A stretch of DNA of 64,000 nt, taken from assembly GCA_010015805.1 (NCBI GenBank), contig ML978127.1:930001-994000 (forward strand), in the 5' to 3' direction. Made by a program: the position numbers and the translations under genes. The stretch comes from Rhizodiscina lignyota (Eukaryota; Ascomycota; Dothideomycetes; Aulographales; Rhizodiscinaceae). Position 1 is the first letter of the stretch. Each line of letters starts with the position of its first letter. Below the pieces are notes generated by a model. That model had not been told where the DNA came from, made no database searches, and saw nothing but the letters and a program-made list of their open reading frames with translations. Of the stretch, positions 52,290 through 63,025 are shown piece by piece.

Positions 52290-52557
52290 CTAGATTGTCG
52301 CCGTGGTATGATGCCCCCGCATACGACGTCTGCGGCCGCCGAAGCCCTGGCAAGTCACGCAGCTGATGATGATGTCGAACACGGCGACGATGCCATCGAT
52401 GATAGCGCGGAGGATGGCACCGATACCATTGACCACGGCCATGATGCAGGCGCCGATGGCGCGGAAGACACCTTCGATCTGTTTTGAAGTGAGTAACCTG
52501 ATCGTGGAATGTGAAAGTGTTTGGTTGTGAACTTACGCAGGAGACTACGGCACCCAT
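52290..52557 (-). CDS. Small hydrophobic MG-start protein, putative N-myristoylation
   Basis: Two exons, 52557-52537 and 52478-52290 (58-nt intron), encode 69 residues. Exon 1 is only MGAVVSC, which fits the N-myristoylation motif (Gly2, small residue at position 6) plus a Cys7 that could be palmitoylated. Exon 2 is a hydrophobic region with a repeated aliphatic pattern: IEGVFRAIGACIMAVVNGIG, AILRAIIDGIVAVFDIIISC. It ends in VTCQGFGG and a basic RRRRMRGHH tail. I recall many fungi encoding similar short MGAVVSC-type proteins annotated as hypothetical, but no function. The design suggests a peripheral or inserted membrane peptide with a charged cytosolic end. Confidence comes from the exact splice sites and the compact, unbroken frame. 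Confidence 0.8.
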
Positions 52558-53421
52558 TTTTGAGAATGTGTTGTCGAAAAGGTTGGTGGTTTGACAGTGA
52601 GGAGTTATAGAGTAGAAGTGTGGTGTGAGTTCGATTGATGGAGCAGTATGCGAAAGTTGCGGTTCTCGATGTTTGTGTGCTTGAGAATGTGAGAGGAAGG
52701 CAGGTTGAAGTAGTAGCAAAAGCAAGGGCAGAAGCAAAACATGGCTTGTGCAACCGGCTTAAAAGCGCGAGTTATGGCACGATGACGTAGTGAACAACCG
52801 TTCGCTTCCCTTCACATCTCGCTATGACCCCATGGAAATCTCATTTCACGTCAATCACGATTGGCACGAGAGCAAACAGGACAAAATCCTGGCAAGCGCA
52901 TCCCTGCCGTGCGCCACAATGTGTGGCGTCCAACCGTCACCGGCCGTGTGACGGGTCTCAGAGCGGCAGCGATCTGCCCTCGACGTCTCGAAGCGGCAAT
53001 GAGGCTCCTTGCGTTTGGCCCAAAGCAGAGTAGCCCTTGTCCATTGTCCTCTCATTTCCAAGCCGTGAGCCGAATTACTTTAGTCCATCGTCAGGGCTTC
53101 TGCTGACGGAGCAATTACCGGCGACTTCAATCTGAGGGGTCTACCGCACCTAGCTATTTGGACACGTCACACGTCATAGAGCGGACCGCACATGCAGCAG
53201 AGATTGCATGTGCAAGATACCTACTGTGAGCCTAGCTTGGGATATCATTTAGTGGCGTGAGTGAGAAGATAGTGGTTACCACCTCCATCTCGTAAAAGCA
53301 GCCCGAGTAGTGCTATCCGACCTCGACGCTGCGCCGATGCTGTGACTATGCCATACTCCAAACACACTGCTTAAGAAATACAGAGCACTATGCTAATTTA
53401 TAGATATGCCAATATCGAGTG
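52558..53421. other. Intergenic, 0.86 kb
   Basis: Promoter of the small MG-start gene and 3' flank of the F-box gene. No feature is recognised. Confidence 0.55.
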
Positions 53422-54570
53422 CTAGTACAAACCCTGACCAAATACCCCAACCTCAGCAACATGCTTGTGGAAAGCCTCAAACTCCCGCTTGAAGTCCCCA
53501 TCGGCTCCAATATGCGCCTGGCAGCATTCTCCATGCACGTAGTGCCCCGACAACCTCTCCATGTCGTCCAGTTCTAGACTCTCTAGCTGTGCCCATATCG
53601 AGTTTTGCAAGAAGGCATCCGTCCGGTCACTGAAGTTGTTCTCCAGCATTCCCAACTGTGCGTGCAGGCCTCGCCGCTCCAAGAATGTATGCATCATGTC
53701 ATAGCCCACGTAATCCATTCCGAAGATGAGCTTTTTGAGCTGCATCCGCGACACCTCTTCCATGATGGGCCCACGGATACCCTCTACCTGGTGGATGTGA
53801 GTTCCCAATCGTCTTGCGAGTGCCATCCGTATGCCCAGGGCTTCTAAGCTCTTGAACATCTGCAGAAAAGAGGCAATCGTTGCGTATTCTTCGTTGACCA
53901 TGCCCATAGGATGCACGCAAAAGTCCAGCACCTTTGTCTCCGCAAATACTTGCTCCAAAACTGGCCTGTCTGCGTCTCGAAAGTCCAGAGGTTGTTGCAC
54001 ACCGCTCAAGACATGAAATTCCGTTACCTTTACACCAGAGCGTGCAAGCGCATCTAACGTGACGAAAAAGGCCTTATTGCCAATCACGTCCCTCACTTTC
54101 CTCGTGGCATATGCCGCCCAATCGCTGCCAGGCGCGTCAACGGTCAGACTCTCCAGGGTCCTTGAAGTGGTCTGAAGTCTCTCCAACGCAGTGGCTAACA
54201 TGCCAGCAAAGTCAGGCTGGTATGGCCCATCTAAGATTTCCGCAATCCGTACCCCAAGGTCCATTGCACGGTCCGCATAGCGAATCATGTGGTGCTCGTG
54301 CGCGACGCGGTCTTCATCAATAAGGCCTCCACGAATGGTCAAGTGCTTGAAACTCACGCCGAGAGGGTGCTCCAGAATCTGGCGGAGAATGATGAGAGAG
54401 TCGTCGTGCAAGGAAATTGTGCGACTGGAGAAGCATTTCTCTCGGAACGCTTTTGTAATAGCGAAGCCAACGACGTGATTAACGAGACGTAATGAGCATA
54501 GGGAAGAGGTATCCAAGTTGAGTGCGATGGCTTCGATGAGCTCCGATGGGAGGGTGGACAGATAAATCAT
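53422..54570 (-). CDS. F-box-like protein
   Basis: Single exon of 382 residues from the ATG at 54570. The first ~40 residues form an F-box-like motif: STLPSELIEAIALNLDTSSL, then CSLRLVNHVVGFAITKAF. In such proteins this binds Skp1 in an SCF ubiquitin ligase. The remainder shows no kelch, WD or clear LRR repeats, but has helical, leucine-rich segments typical of fungal orphan F-box proteins (FRDADRPVLEQVFAETKVLD, IASFLQMFKSLEALGIRMAL, IWAQLESLELDDMERLSGHY). Such genes form large, fast-evolving families in filamentous fungi, and the target is unknown. An in-frame upstream extension lacks an ATG. Confidence 0.82.
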   Translation of the reverse strand: MIYLSTLPSELIEAIALNLDTSSLCSLRLVNHVVGFAITKAFREKCFSSRTISLHDDSLIILRQILEHPLGVSFKHLTIRGGLIDEDRVAHEHHMIRYADRAMDLGVRIAEILDGPYQPDFAGMLATALERLQTTSRTLESLTVDAPGSDWAAYATRKVRDVIGNKAFFVTLDALARSGVKVTEFHVLSGVQQPLDFRDADRPVLEQVFAETKVLDFCVHPMGMVNEEYATIASFLQMFKSLEALGIRMALARRLGTHIHQVEGIRGPIMEEVSRMQLKKLIFGMDYVGYDMMHTFLERRGLHAQLGMLENNFSDRTDAFLQNSIWAQLESLELDDMERLSGHYVHGECCQAHIGADGDFKREFEAFHKHVAEVGVFGQGLY

Positions 54571-55035
54571 TGTCCGTTGTAGAAAGGACAAGGTGAAAAT
54601 ATTATACAGTGTCGAAAAAGGTATATAGAGAGGGGTAGGTACGAGACTATGTAATTCTCGTTGTTATTGCCTAAAATCAGATATAAGGAATACAGTGCAA
54701 CCTCGAAGCTCGGGCATGGACATCGAGGCAAAATATATTGATTATGTAATGATTTGCGCATTCATATCTCTATATCTTCTCCAGAGGCTCGCAAGGTTTG
54801 ATTCACATCGCTCTTGGCAGTAGAGAGAGCAGTAAAAAAAAATTTTAACTATACAAGTGACATCATATTGGACTTTTTTGTCTTTAGATCGCCCAGCAGC
54901 CGGCATGTTTTACTCTATGTGACCTTACTCCTAGAGCAACACAAGTCGCTCTGCTTCTACCAACGCCGCCCAGATGCTGAACGCCCAGAACTTCATTCCA
55001 AAAATCCTGACTAAATTCGGGGTATCCTCCAGCCA
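54571..55035. other. Intergenic, 0.47 kb
   Basis: 5' flank of the F-box gene and 3' flank of TFB2. It is relatively AT-rich, with an A-run at about 54834-54842; nothing else. Confidence 0.55.
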
Positions 55036-56457
55036 CTAGGCTGCGCGAGCCTTGCTCTTTTTCCCTGCCAGATACGTGCTCAGCTGCTCAATCCTACTCA
55101 CAAACAACAATCTCTTGATGTCATTCTTCCACACCAGCACGCCCAGACTATCCGCATACTTCCACGTATCGTCGTACTCCGTCTGAGTGCCAAACTCTTT
55201 TATCAAGAAGCCAGTCGTTGCTTTCATGCGGTCTCCCTCAATCTGCCACAGCCTGATCTGGTCAACCACTGTCGGCGGCATCACGGGAGTGTTCTTGGCC
55301 ATTTGAGGGTGCGCATGCGCGGTCAGGTATGAAATGACTTGGTCAGCTGTAATGCCGAGGTTGATGGCGCGTTGAATGGACTCTTTGGTGAGTTTGCCGG
55401 AGACGAGGTTAGGAAAGCGGGTGTGTAGTCGGGTGAAGAGAGCGAGGACAGCGATTTGTAGGATAGAGGAGGTATAGGCATAGAGGCGGTAGTTCGTCTC
55501 GACGATAATGTACCCTTTGTCGTTACCACTTCCGGTGGGACTAAGGGCGCTTCGCAGTGTGGAATTCGAGGTGAGCAGGGCACCAGCGTCAGAGGTCAAA
55601 GTCGTTGCAAGACGAGTTGGATAAAATCGCTTCGCTTGGTTGTCGCGACGGTAGACTATGCCAAAGTCTGAAAGATCATCGAGCATTTGGAGTTGCGTGG
55701 CCGTGAGATTAGCGGTGCTGTAGTCCTGGCCGAGCTCAAGACTTCCGAGAGTGAACAGGAAGGACAGTACATCGACTTTGTCCATCTGTAGGTTATCCGC
55801 ACTTTCCAGGTAGACGATTAAGAGACTCCAGACCTGCGTATTTGCCTCTTGGAGGAGAAACGAGAAGCCAGTCTGTGTGATAATTGGCCGTCCTCCCTTA
55901 CGCTCCACGAAGTTGCCCATCTCCAGAAGCATTTTGGTTCCATCACTGATGCTCGCTCCTTGAGATAGTCCCATCTGCATGCCACCAGCACTGCCGACCA
56001 TATAGTATAGTATAGCCTCCCACTGTTGTCTTGCAAACTTATCCAAATTTTCGACGTCAATTTTGTCCGGATCTGGAGTACTGCATGGTACTCCAAACGA
56101 TCTGTGATTCCCACCACCCGTCAGAGCTTGCCGTAATGACTTCGCGAACTTATCGGAGAGTTGGTATGCGGTGGGTGCGGGAGGGGGATCATGGACTTTG
56201 CTGATGATGTGCAGTCTTTCGAGGACGGACATTGCCTGGTCCTTTTCAACCAACGCATCTGGCCGTATCCACGCCAGAAGATCCGCGTCAGAGAAGGGTT
56301 TCGTCATGTAGAGCATCGCCATGACAATGTTCTTCGCGAGATGCGGTAGCATCCTCCTGAATATCGCAAGCGCGCTCGACGGCTGCCTGTACAACTTGAT
56401 TAATGTCGCGCCCGACTGCTGCTCGAGGTACTCGAGCGCTTGCATCGAGGCCGTCAT
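55036..56457 (-). CDS. TFB2: TFIIH subunit Tfb2 (p52)
   Basis: Single exon of 473 residues. The N-terminal helical repeats start MTASMQALEYLEQQSGATLI, with LYRQPSSALAIFRRMLPHLA and KNIVMAMLYMTKPFSDADLL. Middle motifs are RQQWEAILYYMVGS and LLEMGNFVERKGGRPIITQT. The C-terminal Tfb2 domain contains GYIIVETNYRLYAYTSSILQ, RFPNLVSGKLTKESIQRAIN, TADQVISYLTAHAHPQM and IRLWQIEGDRMKATTGFLIK. Tfb2 is a core subunit of TFIIH; it anchors and stimulates the Ssl2/XPB translocase in transcription initiation and nucleotide excision repair. Length is close to yeast Tfb2 (513). It is followed on the same strand by the F-box gene. Confidence 0.96.
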   Translation of the reverse strand: MTASMQALEYLEQQSGATLIKLYRQPSSALAIFRRMLPHLAKNIVMAMLYMTKPFSDADLLAWIRPDALVEKDQAMSVLERLHIISKVHDPPPAPTAYQLSDKFAKSLRQALTGGGNHRSFGVPCSTPDPDKIDVENLDKFARQQWEAILYYMVGSAGGMQMGLSQGASISDGTKMLLEMGNFVERKGGRPIITQTGFSFLLQEANTQVWSLLIVYLESADNLQMDKVDVLSFLFTLGSLELGQDYSTANLTATQLQMLDDLSDFGIVYRRDNQAKRFYPTRLATTLTSDAGALLTSNSTLRSALSPTGSGNDKGYIIVETNYRLYAYTSSILQIAVLALFTRLHTRFPNLVSGKLTKESIQRAINLGITADQVISYLTAHAHPQMAKNTPVMPPTVVDQIRLWQIEGDRMKATTGFLIKEFGTQTEYDDTWKYADSLGVLVWKNDIKRLLFVSRIEQLSTYLAGKKSKARAA

Positions 56458-56978
56458 GTTGTATGTTGCTGCTCAGCGGACAGCTTGAATATCACCTCAA
56501 TATCATCTTTGAGAATGACTAATTCTCTGTAAAGAGATTGGCCTGGCTGCTGCTGTGTGAGGCTGTGATGGAAAGATGAAGGCGTGGACGTGACTGAAGA
56601 TTTACATGGGTTCTTTAAGATGAGATTAGATTAGATTAAGCCACCCGACGACAACGTCACCTCATCCTTCAAAGGGGCTTTCGTCCGAACTGGATCTCTC
56701 GTATTTCACTACAGTGTGCTTGATCGAAATTGTTCAAAGCTCGAAACAGGTTTCTTGTCCATTCACTTCGCTTGCAAAATCGTCCCGATTCCTGCGACCT
56801 CTCTCCACCTAACAAACTCAAGAAGCTGACCACAATCTGATCCCAACTAACGTCCAGCCAGCCGATTCACGCTTATCTTCCAGAGTCGCACATTCATTAA
56901 ACATTACTATTCCTCCTCGTCATTCCCCGCCGCCAAGACGTACTTCCCGTTCCATCGTACTACTCGCTCTCTGCAACT
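56458..56978. other. Intergenic, 0.52 kb
   Basis: Promoter of TFB2 and 3' flank of the next minus-strand gene. No element is recognised. Confidence 0.55.
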
Positions 56979-58643
56979 TCACTTAAGCAGCCGTTGATCA
57001 CCCTCTTCATTTCCAGTAACCGTGGCTCCTTTTCCGCTCGATTTCCTCGGGCCCATCCTTCCCATCAGCAGCCTATCAATGAAACTGGTCTTCTTTCCAC
57101 TCGTACCTGCCGCCATCTCCCCACTCGCCATGGTGCCTGTGCTCGCGATAGTGCTCGAAGTCGACATATCGAACCCCCGCATGATTTCGCCTGTCACCTC
57201 CCTTCGAGAGCTGTATATGCCTTCAGTTGCGCCGTGATAAGCAGCACTTGGTGACATCGGCTCTGGCTCAATCTGACTCTCCTTCTGCGTCTCCTTGAAT
57301 CCCTTCCAGAGTAGCATGGTTGCGCACGACGGCATGTACTCCCTCAAACTGGGAAGATGACGCTGTTGGCAGTACTTCACCTGGAAGTCTCGCAGACTCA
57401 AAACTGCTTCTCTGTTTACGCATGCGGCGTATAGCAAGTCAAAGACATGCTTTAGGTGTTCCTCGGTTTGCTGGCGACCTGCGATGGTAACCTCTTGTTC
57501 TTGACTGCGGGTGCTGCCAAACGAATTTGACCTCGACTTACAAGGCTCCGTAGCTTCATTGAGAATTCGATCGTTCAGACTGACGAAGCGGCCGCACCAG
57601 TACTCTTCTGGCTGCGCTTGACTCACTTGGCGAACAAGCTTTGCAGATGAGGTCGATGGGGTAGCCACTGTGTCAATGTAGCCAGCGGGAAGTTTCGGTA
57701 GTGGAGGGCTCCTCGGCCGCATCAGCTGTCGATGAGTGATCTCGCCTTCGAACGATCTGCGTGGCTGCGTCTCGGCTTTCGGAACTGGCTTCACTGTTGA
57801 TGAACCGTTGAACTCGTCCTCGTATTGTTCTTCAATACTCTTACTCGGCCACGCTGTCTTTGTGGTCTGCTTCACCGGCGTCTTTGGCCACACCTCGGTC
57901 GTGCGCGAAATAGCACTCGTTGTCCTTGCACCGCCTTGGATGCGGCTCTGAGGTAGGCTCGTTGAACTCCTCATTGGTGTCTGGACCTGCTTCCTTGGGA
58001 TTGAGAAATTGTACGTCTTCTCTCTAGAATCCTCTCTTACTTCTCCCAGACTTTCCTTGAACGTCGGTCGTCTTGGTGTCTGCAATCCTGCCGTAAGATT
58101 CGGCTGCGTGCTCGAGCGCGTCACCAATGGTGCCGGCTTTCGTAAACCCGCAAAAGCTCTAGAGGCACTAATTTGTCTTTTGCTCTTGTATGGGTTTGTG
58201 GCCGATGAAACTGGGGTGGGTATTCGGCTTCGTGGTAGATTTGTACTTGATTGCGAATTCGGGCGCGGTACGTATGAGCGCTCGCGTCTTGCCAACGTGG
58301 GCAGATTGCTCGTTGTCTGACTCTTTGGTAGTGTCTTTTGTGGCTGCTTTGGAGTCCATTGAGAGGTGTGGAATCCCGGGGGTGGAGGCAACGGCGGAGT
58401 TTCGCCATGCGGTGCTCTGGTCGAAGTCGAGGTGTAGGACGTCTCGCGGCTTCGAGGAAGCAGGGTCTCGCGCTTTCGAGATTGGCTCTCCGAGGCCGAC
58501 TTAAGAGGAGGGATGGCTGTGGATGGCCTGCGAAGTTTTGAGGCAAATTGATTAATCGGAGCCGTGAATGCTGTGATCGAGCTCAACCTTTTCAGTCTGC
58601 CCATCGACGGGTCATTTTCTTTTTGCCGAGGAGGTCGCTGCAT
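56979..58643 (-). CDS. Disordered basic Ser/Pro/Arg-rich fungal protein
   Basis: Single exon of 554 residues from the ATG at 58643. The first ~330 residues are low-complexity and basic, with SxIP-like and TPxR motifs (NLPRSRIPTPVSSATNPYKS, RRPTFKESLGEV). A more conserved-looking region follows at ~340-440: QPEEYWCGRFVSLNDRILNE, then HLKHVFDLLYAACVNREAVL and SLRDFQVKYCQQRHLP. I recall this EYWxGRFxSLNDR region in uncharacterised ascomycete proteins, but no function. The C-terminus is again disordered and ends with a basic KKTSFIDRLLMGRMGPRKSS. Composition would suit a cytoskeleton- or septum-associated scaffold; that is speculation. It lies in tandem with TFB2 and TOF1. Confidence 0.83.
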   Translation of the reverse strand: MQRPPRQKENDPSMGRLKRLSSITAFTAPINQFASKLRRPSTAIPPLKSASESQSRKRETLLPRSRETSYTSTSTRAPHGETPPLPPPPGFHTSQWTPKQPQKTLPKSQTTSNLPTLARRERSYVPRPNSQSSTNLPRSRIPTPVSSATNPYKSKRQISASRAFAGLRKPAPLVTRSSTQPNLTAGLQTPRRPTFKESLGEVREDSREKTYNFSIPRKQVQTPMRSSTSLPQSRIQGGARTTSAISRTTEVWPKTPVKQTTKTAWPSKSIEEQYEDEFNGSSTVKPVPKAETQPRRSFEGEITHRQLMRPRSPPLPKLPAGYIDTVATPSTSSAKLVRQVSQAQPEEYWCGRFVSLNDRILNEATEPCKSRSNSFGSTRSQEQEVTIAGRQQTEEHLKHVFDLLYAACVNREAVLSLRDFQVKYCQQRHLPSLREYMPSCATMLLWKGFKETQKESQIEPEPMSPSAAYHGATEGIYSSRREVTGEIMRGFDMSTSSTIASTGTMASGEMAAGTSGKKTSFIDRLLMGRMGPRKSSGKGATVTGNEEGDQRLLK

Positions 58644-59088
58644 TTTCACCGTCTCGGTTGTGTTGAGCTATTGCTTGTTTACTGGTGAATTTGTGTTGAC
58701 TCTCGCGGTGCTGTTTTGTACTGTGGTCGGAGAGCAGCCAGAATAAACACCGCGCGCAATAACAAGATAGGCAAGCAAAATCAGAATGTAAGCAAAACAG
58801 CGTCGAGCATGCTGGATTTGAAGAGTAACAGAAGAGAAGAGAAAATCTGTGGTTGTGTTGGGCACCAGATATCTTGGCCTAAGCGCTGGCAGAAAGGCAG
58901 GAGTGGAAACGGAAGGAGCAATCTCGCCACAAACAATCAAGATTAGGCCAACTCAAGATTGCACGCGTTCGAGAAGGTGAACACACTTTTTTTGAGCAAA
59001 TAATCTTGTCATCACTGCAATCAAATACTTTCACTTCACACTTGACGGCGAACATTCTGTCACGGACTTGACATTGTCTTGACTAGTG
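58644..59088. other. Intergenic, 0.45 kb
   Basis: Promoter of the disordered-protein gene and 3' flank of TOF1. No element is recognised. Confidence 0.55.
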
Positions 59089-62000
59089 CTACTCAGAATC
59101 GCTATCAATGATAAAGCCAGCCCTCACAGTCCTTCGTTGCGTACGAACAAGAACATCATCCTCATCATTGTCCCCCTCCGTTACAGTTTGCTGCGCAAAT
59201 GTGGATGAAGTGTCCGCAGGGCGAGTTTCCACCGGCTTGGTCTGTGGCTCTTGGTTTGTAGCGTTGGCATGCGGCGAGGACAACGGAGTATCGGTCATTT
59301 CTGCATCGCTATCATCATTGTCGATGCTAGCTTCGGCTGGCGATGATCGTCTGGCGACTCGACTTCCAATCAAGTCATCGTCATCGCTTGCATCAGTGTC
59401 GCTCGCAGAGCCCTCGATATCATCCTCCAAGGAAACTTTCTTTCTCTTCCTGTTGCCTTTAGCACCATCGGTAGACTTCCTTTTCTTCGTCGCCTTGCTG
59501 TTGACCTGAGCTTCACTCAGCGCCTTCAAAATGTTCTCTCGCGTCGCTTTTCGTATTTGCTCTTCCTTAGCGAAGAAGTCCTTATCCCTTTCGTCATCAT
59601 CTTCCTCGTCATCCGAGTCCACATAGAGCGTGCTCTTAATCTTCCTGAGGTTCTCCTTCTGTGTCTCTTCACGCGCTTTCCTCCGCCTCTCCTTCTCCTC
59701 ATCATCAAGTTCTTCGTCTCGCCGTTGAAGGCGCCTCCTCCTCTTTGGTGCATCATCTGTGCCATCTTCACCGTCTGGCTTGCGAGCTGTTGGGCCCCCT
59801 GCAGCAAACAGGAAGTCATCGCCACTTGAGCCTTCAGTATCGTCATCGTATTCGACTTTGCGCTTCCGCCGAAGATAGTCTTCGGCTGACTTGCCCTCCT
59901 CCAAATCAAATCCCAGACCATGGAATTCAGCGTGTTCAATCCATTGTCGACTCTCTTTGAGGGCGTCGGAGGTGATATTAGAAGGGATTATCCAAGATGC
60001 ATCTGCATCATCCTCAACCCCCAGCCTCATGAAGCCGACAAGGGTCATCAAGAGACGCAGCTTGTTGTTTTTGAACATAGCTTTCTTAATATCATCATCG
60101 TCCGGTTTGGCAACTAGGTCATAGAATTAGCGGTGCACTCCGCGGCCGGTAAGCCTTTAATGAACTTACGAATGGAGGGGGCCGTTGCTTTGTCGACACC
60201 ATTAGATGCCTGTAATTCTCCAGAACCAGCGGTCTCCCTATCCTCATTCGAATTCTCTTGGGTGACTTTCCGAGTCTCTGAATCTTCCCAGGCTTTTCGC
60301 TCTTCAGCTGCGGACCCAAGAACTCCTTTCAGCCAGCCTAAGAGGTCGAATTTGGCCTCAAGTACCAATACTGTCACAACAACAGCGATCTGGTCTTTGA
60401 GAGCAAGGCCTGGCTTAACTTCCAAATCTGCCGGCGGCCGCGGTGGCCTCTTGACCACTTCCTTGTCGTATCCATGTTCAAGATAGAACATTGTAGCGTT
60501 GATCTTGCTAAAGAGCATCTCCACAATGAGTTCAGGTCGCTCTTGGACTTTCTTTATCGCCTGGCGAAACAAATGACGGATAAGCTCCTCCCACTCTTTG
60601 AAGCTTGGTGAATCTGGGTCGAGACCACCAGGTCCTTTGATCATCTTGTAGAAAAGGTGAAGTATGTCCACCCTATATAAACTGATTGGAATCTCCATCT
60701 TGAACGCAACGCGATGGAAATATCGATGAGCGCGCTTCAACTGTTCGGCCGAGAGGTCATTGTAGTAGGTTGTGAGAGCCACGAAAGTATTGATGCACTG
60801 CTGTGTAGTGAACTTTGCAGCAAACCGATGGAAGTCAAACTTGCGCTCCGAAACTGTTCTTTGTGCCTCATGGAGATCCTCTTGGTCTTCTGCAGCGGCG
60901 TTGCCTTCCCCTTCCGTGCCATCCGTAGCCTTTTGTTTTCGCCTGGCTCGTCGCCGTGACCGTATTTGCAAATCGACGTTTTGCTTGGAATACCGTTCGA
61001 GCATACGCAAGAAAACATGTGCCATTTCCGTACAAGCATCCAGATAACCGAAACCTTGGTCTTTGTAACTTCGGAGAATAGTGATGATACGGTCATGGGT
61101 CGTCTCTTCGTAGAATATGCGATTCTGGATATTTTCTGCAATGTCTTGATCATCTTCCAGTGGAGAGTCCGCCATTTCTTGAATCGTCAGAAGAATCTGC
61201 GTGAAACACTTCATTCCAGCATTGAGGTCATTCCAATTCTTGTCATCTTGGCTGCGCTGCATGAAGCGATTCAAGAGAACGAAAGCTGATTGAGTCAAAG
61301 CGCTTGCTATCAAGGCGAAGCTTTCATCTTCAACATTTGCAGCCCTGGAGCCCTTCTTGTTCTTCGTGGCTTTCCGTCGAGCGCACTCAGCCTTAAGAAA
61401 CCAGGAGATGAGGTAAAAGTATTGCATGGTATTGGCCGCTATCACACGGTCTGCTTCGCGTTCGATTGTTTTCCGGAGATACCCGAATAGAGGGTTGAAG
61501 GATGAGTCGAGGAAATCCTCGACGAATGAACGAAGATGGTTGCGAGCGCGCTGACTAAGGGGAATGGAAACGTCGAACTCGTCTGTTGGTGCTTCCTCGG
61601 GGCGCTTGCCGCGATACTTCGGCCTGTTCCACTTCTTCGACTTGTCCATATGTACGAGGCTGCGTTGGTCATTCCCAAGGAAATCCTGACCGGACACCGT
61701 CGAGACACGGTCGTCACCGCGTTTGACCCATACCATTGTCCCAAACCTGTTGTGGCGACTTGGCGCATGTCGTGCATACCCAGACAGCATCGACTTTTCT
61801 TTCTGGATCAGGCCTTTAAGCTCATCGGTATTAGCGCTCGCGAGGTGCTTCTCTTCCATGAAAAGCTTCTCGGGATCAATGCCTTTTAGCACATGGAACA
61901 GGATCTCTAAGATGAGAACGTCTTGTACATCAAACTCTTCGCCCATGCTTGAAGCAATCGTCAGGAGTAGTTGGAAGATGTCTTGTGTATGGAACGCCTC

Positions 62001-62736
62001 AATCAGCGTAGAGCGTGAGATGTCGCTTTCGTCCCCATCGACGGGTAAATTACGGGGCTGTTCGATCATGGCAATGTTTCGTAGTGCGAACAAGACAATT
62101 CGGATAATGCCTTCGTCCCGTGGGCTCCGTTCATTTCTGGCTTCAGCCATTGCGGGCAGACCAATGCGCACAATTGTCCGTAATATCCGTTCGGAATCAT
62201 GCTGGAGAATCGCTCGCTTGTATTTGACCTGTGCCAGTTGCAGGTACGGCATATGTTTATGGTTGTGCACCGTCATCTTTGTATCGTCCTTCTGGACCGG
62301 CCATGTTAAAGGTACAAGCAGTTCCACTGCCATAATTAGCATGGTTGGTCAACGAAGTCGGGGACACCACTTACAACAAGCAGCCGCAATCTTGTAGCGC
62401 ATGCCCTGTCCTTCGTCTGTCTCTGGCCATGAGGCCAGAATCTCCAACAAGTCCTTGCAAACGAGATCCGCCTCGGCCAAAGCACGCGCAACATCGTGGC
62501 GGTTATAGCTGTCATCGTGTAGTTTCAACCAGCGCTTGATATCTTTCAAACATGCCAGAGCATCGTCTCCGAGCACATAACGACCATCGTACTCTGCGCT
62601 TGAACCTCCGAGCTGCGTCAATTAGTATGGTTGAAATAGTTGAGACTATTGTAGGACTTACTGCGGAAACAAGACTATTGACGTGCGCTCGAACTTCCGG
62701 GTGCACAGTGGGCTGCACCCACTCGTCTATGTTCAT
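59089..62736 (-). CDS. TOF1: Fork-protection complex subunit Tof1/Swi1 (Timeless family)
   Basis: Four exons (62736-62662, 62612-62375, 62326-60170, 60113-59089) with introns of 49, 48 and 56 nt encode 1164 residues. The TIMELESS domain fills the N-terminal third: YVLGDDALACLKDIKRWLKL, YKIAAACLELLVPLTWPVQK, LQLAQVKYKRAILQHDSERI, LVRIGLP-type helices and RHNRFGTMVWVKRGDDRVS. The middle region (RFAAKFTTQQCINTFVALTT, YFHRVAFKMEIPISLYRVDI) is also family-specific. The last exon gives a long acidic/basic disordered tail with KRRRRLQRRDEELDDEEKER and ends GFIIDSDSE. With Csm3/Swi3 and Mrc1, Tof1 travels with the replisome, protects stalled forks and signals the S-phase checkpoint. It shares a 289-bp divergent promoter region with the dehydrogenase gene. 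Confidence 0.95.
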
Positions 62737-63025
62737 TTTCGTTGTCAGTTGGCGACTTGATGAAGCATGATGTTAAAGGGTTATTAGCAGTAACGCGGGA
62801 AGACGCGACACGACGCGTTGACGTGACCCGCACCGCGCCCGCGCCGCAGGGCTGAGCTAAAGTCCGGGACACTCTGTGCTGACCGTGCATTTTACATCAT
62901 CTGTCCCATGTGACGATGACCTCGGCGTTCTCTTCAGCTTTGCCGATGTTAAGCGTCACCAAAATATAAGTTTGATGACCGACGCAAGTGAGCTTTTCTC
63001 TTTGCATCTCTTGTAGCGCTTCAAG
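62737..63025. promoter_or_regulatory. 289-bp divergent promoter (TOF1 / HADH)
   Basis: Start codons at 62736 (minus) and 63026 (plus) face away from each other. The part near TOF1 contains several ACGCG sequences (for example GACGCGACACGACGCGTTGACG at about 62803-62824 in shorter pieces: GACGCG, GACGCGTTGACG). ACGCGT is the MluI cell-cycle box of yeast S-phase genes, which would suit TOF1. Confidence 0.5.
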
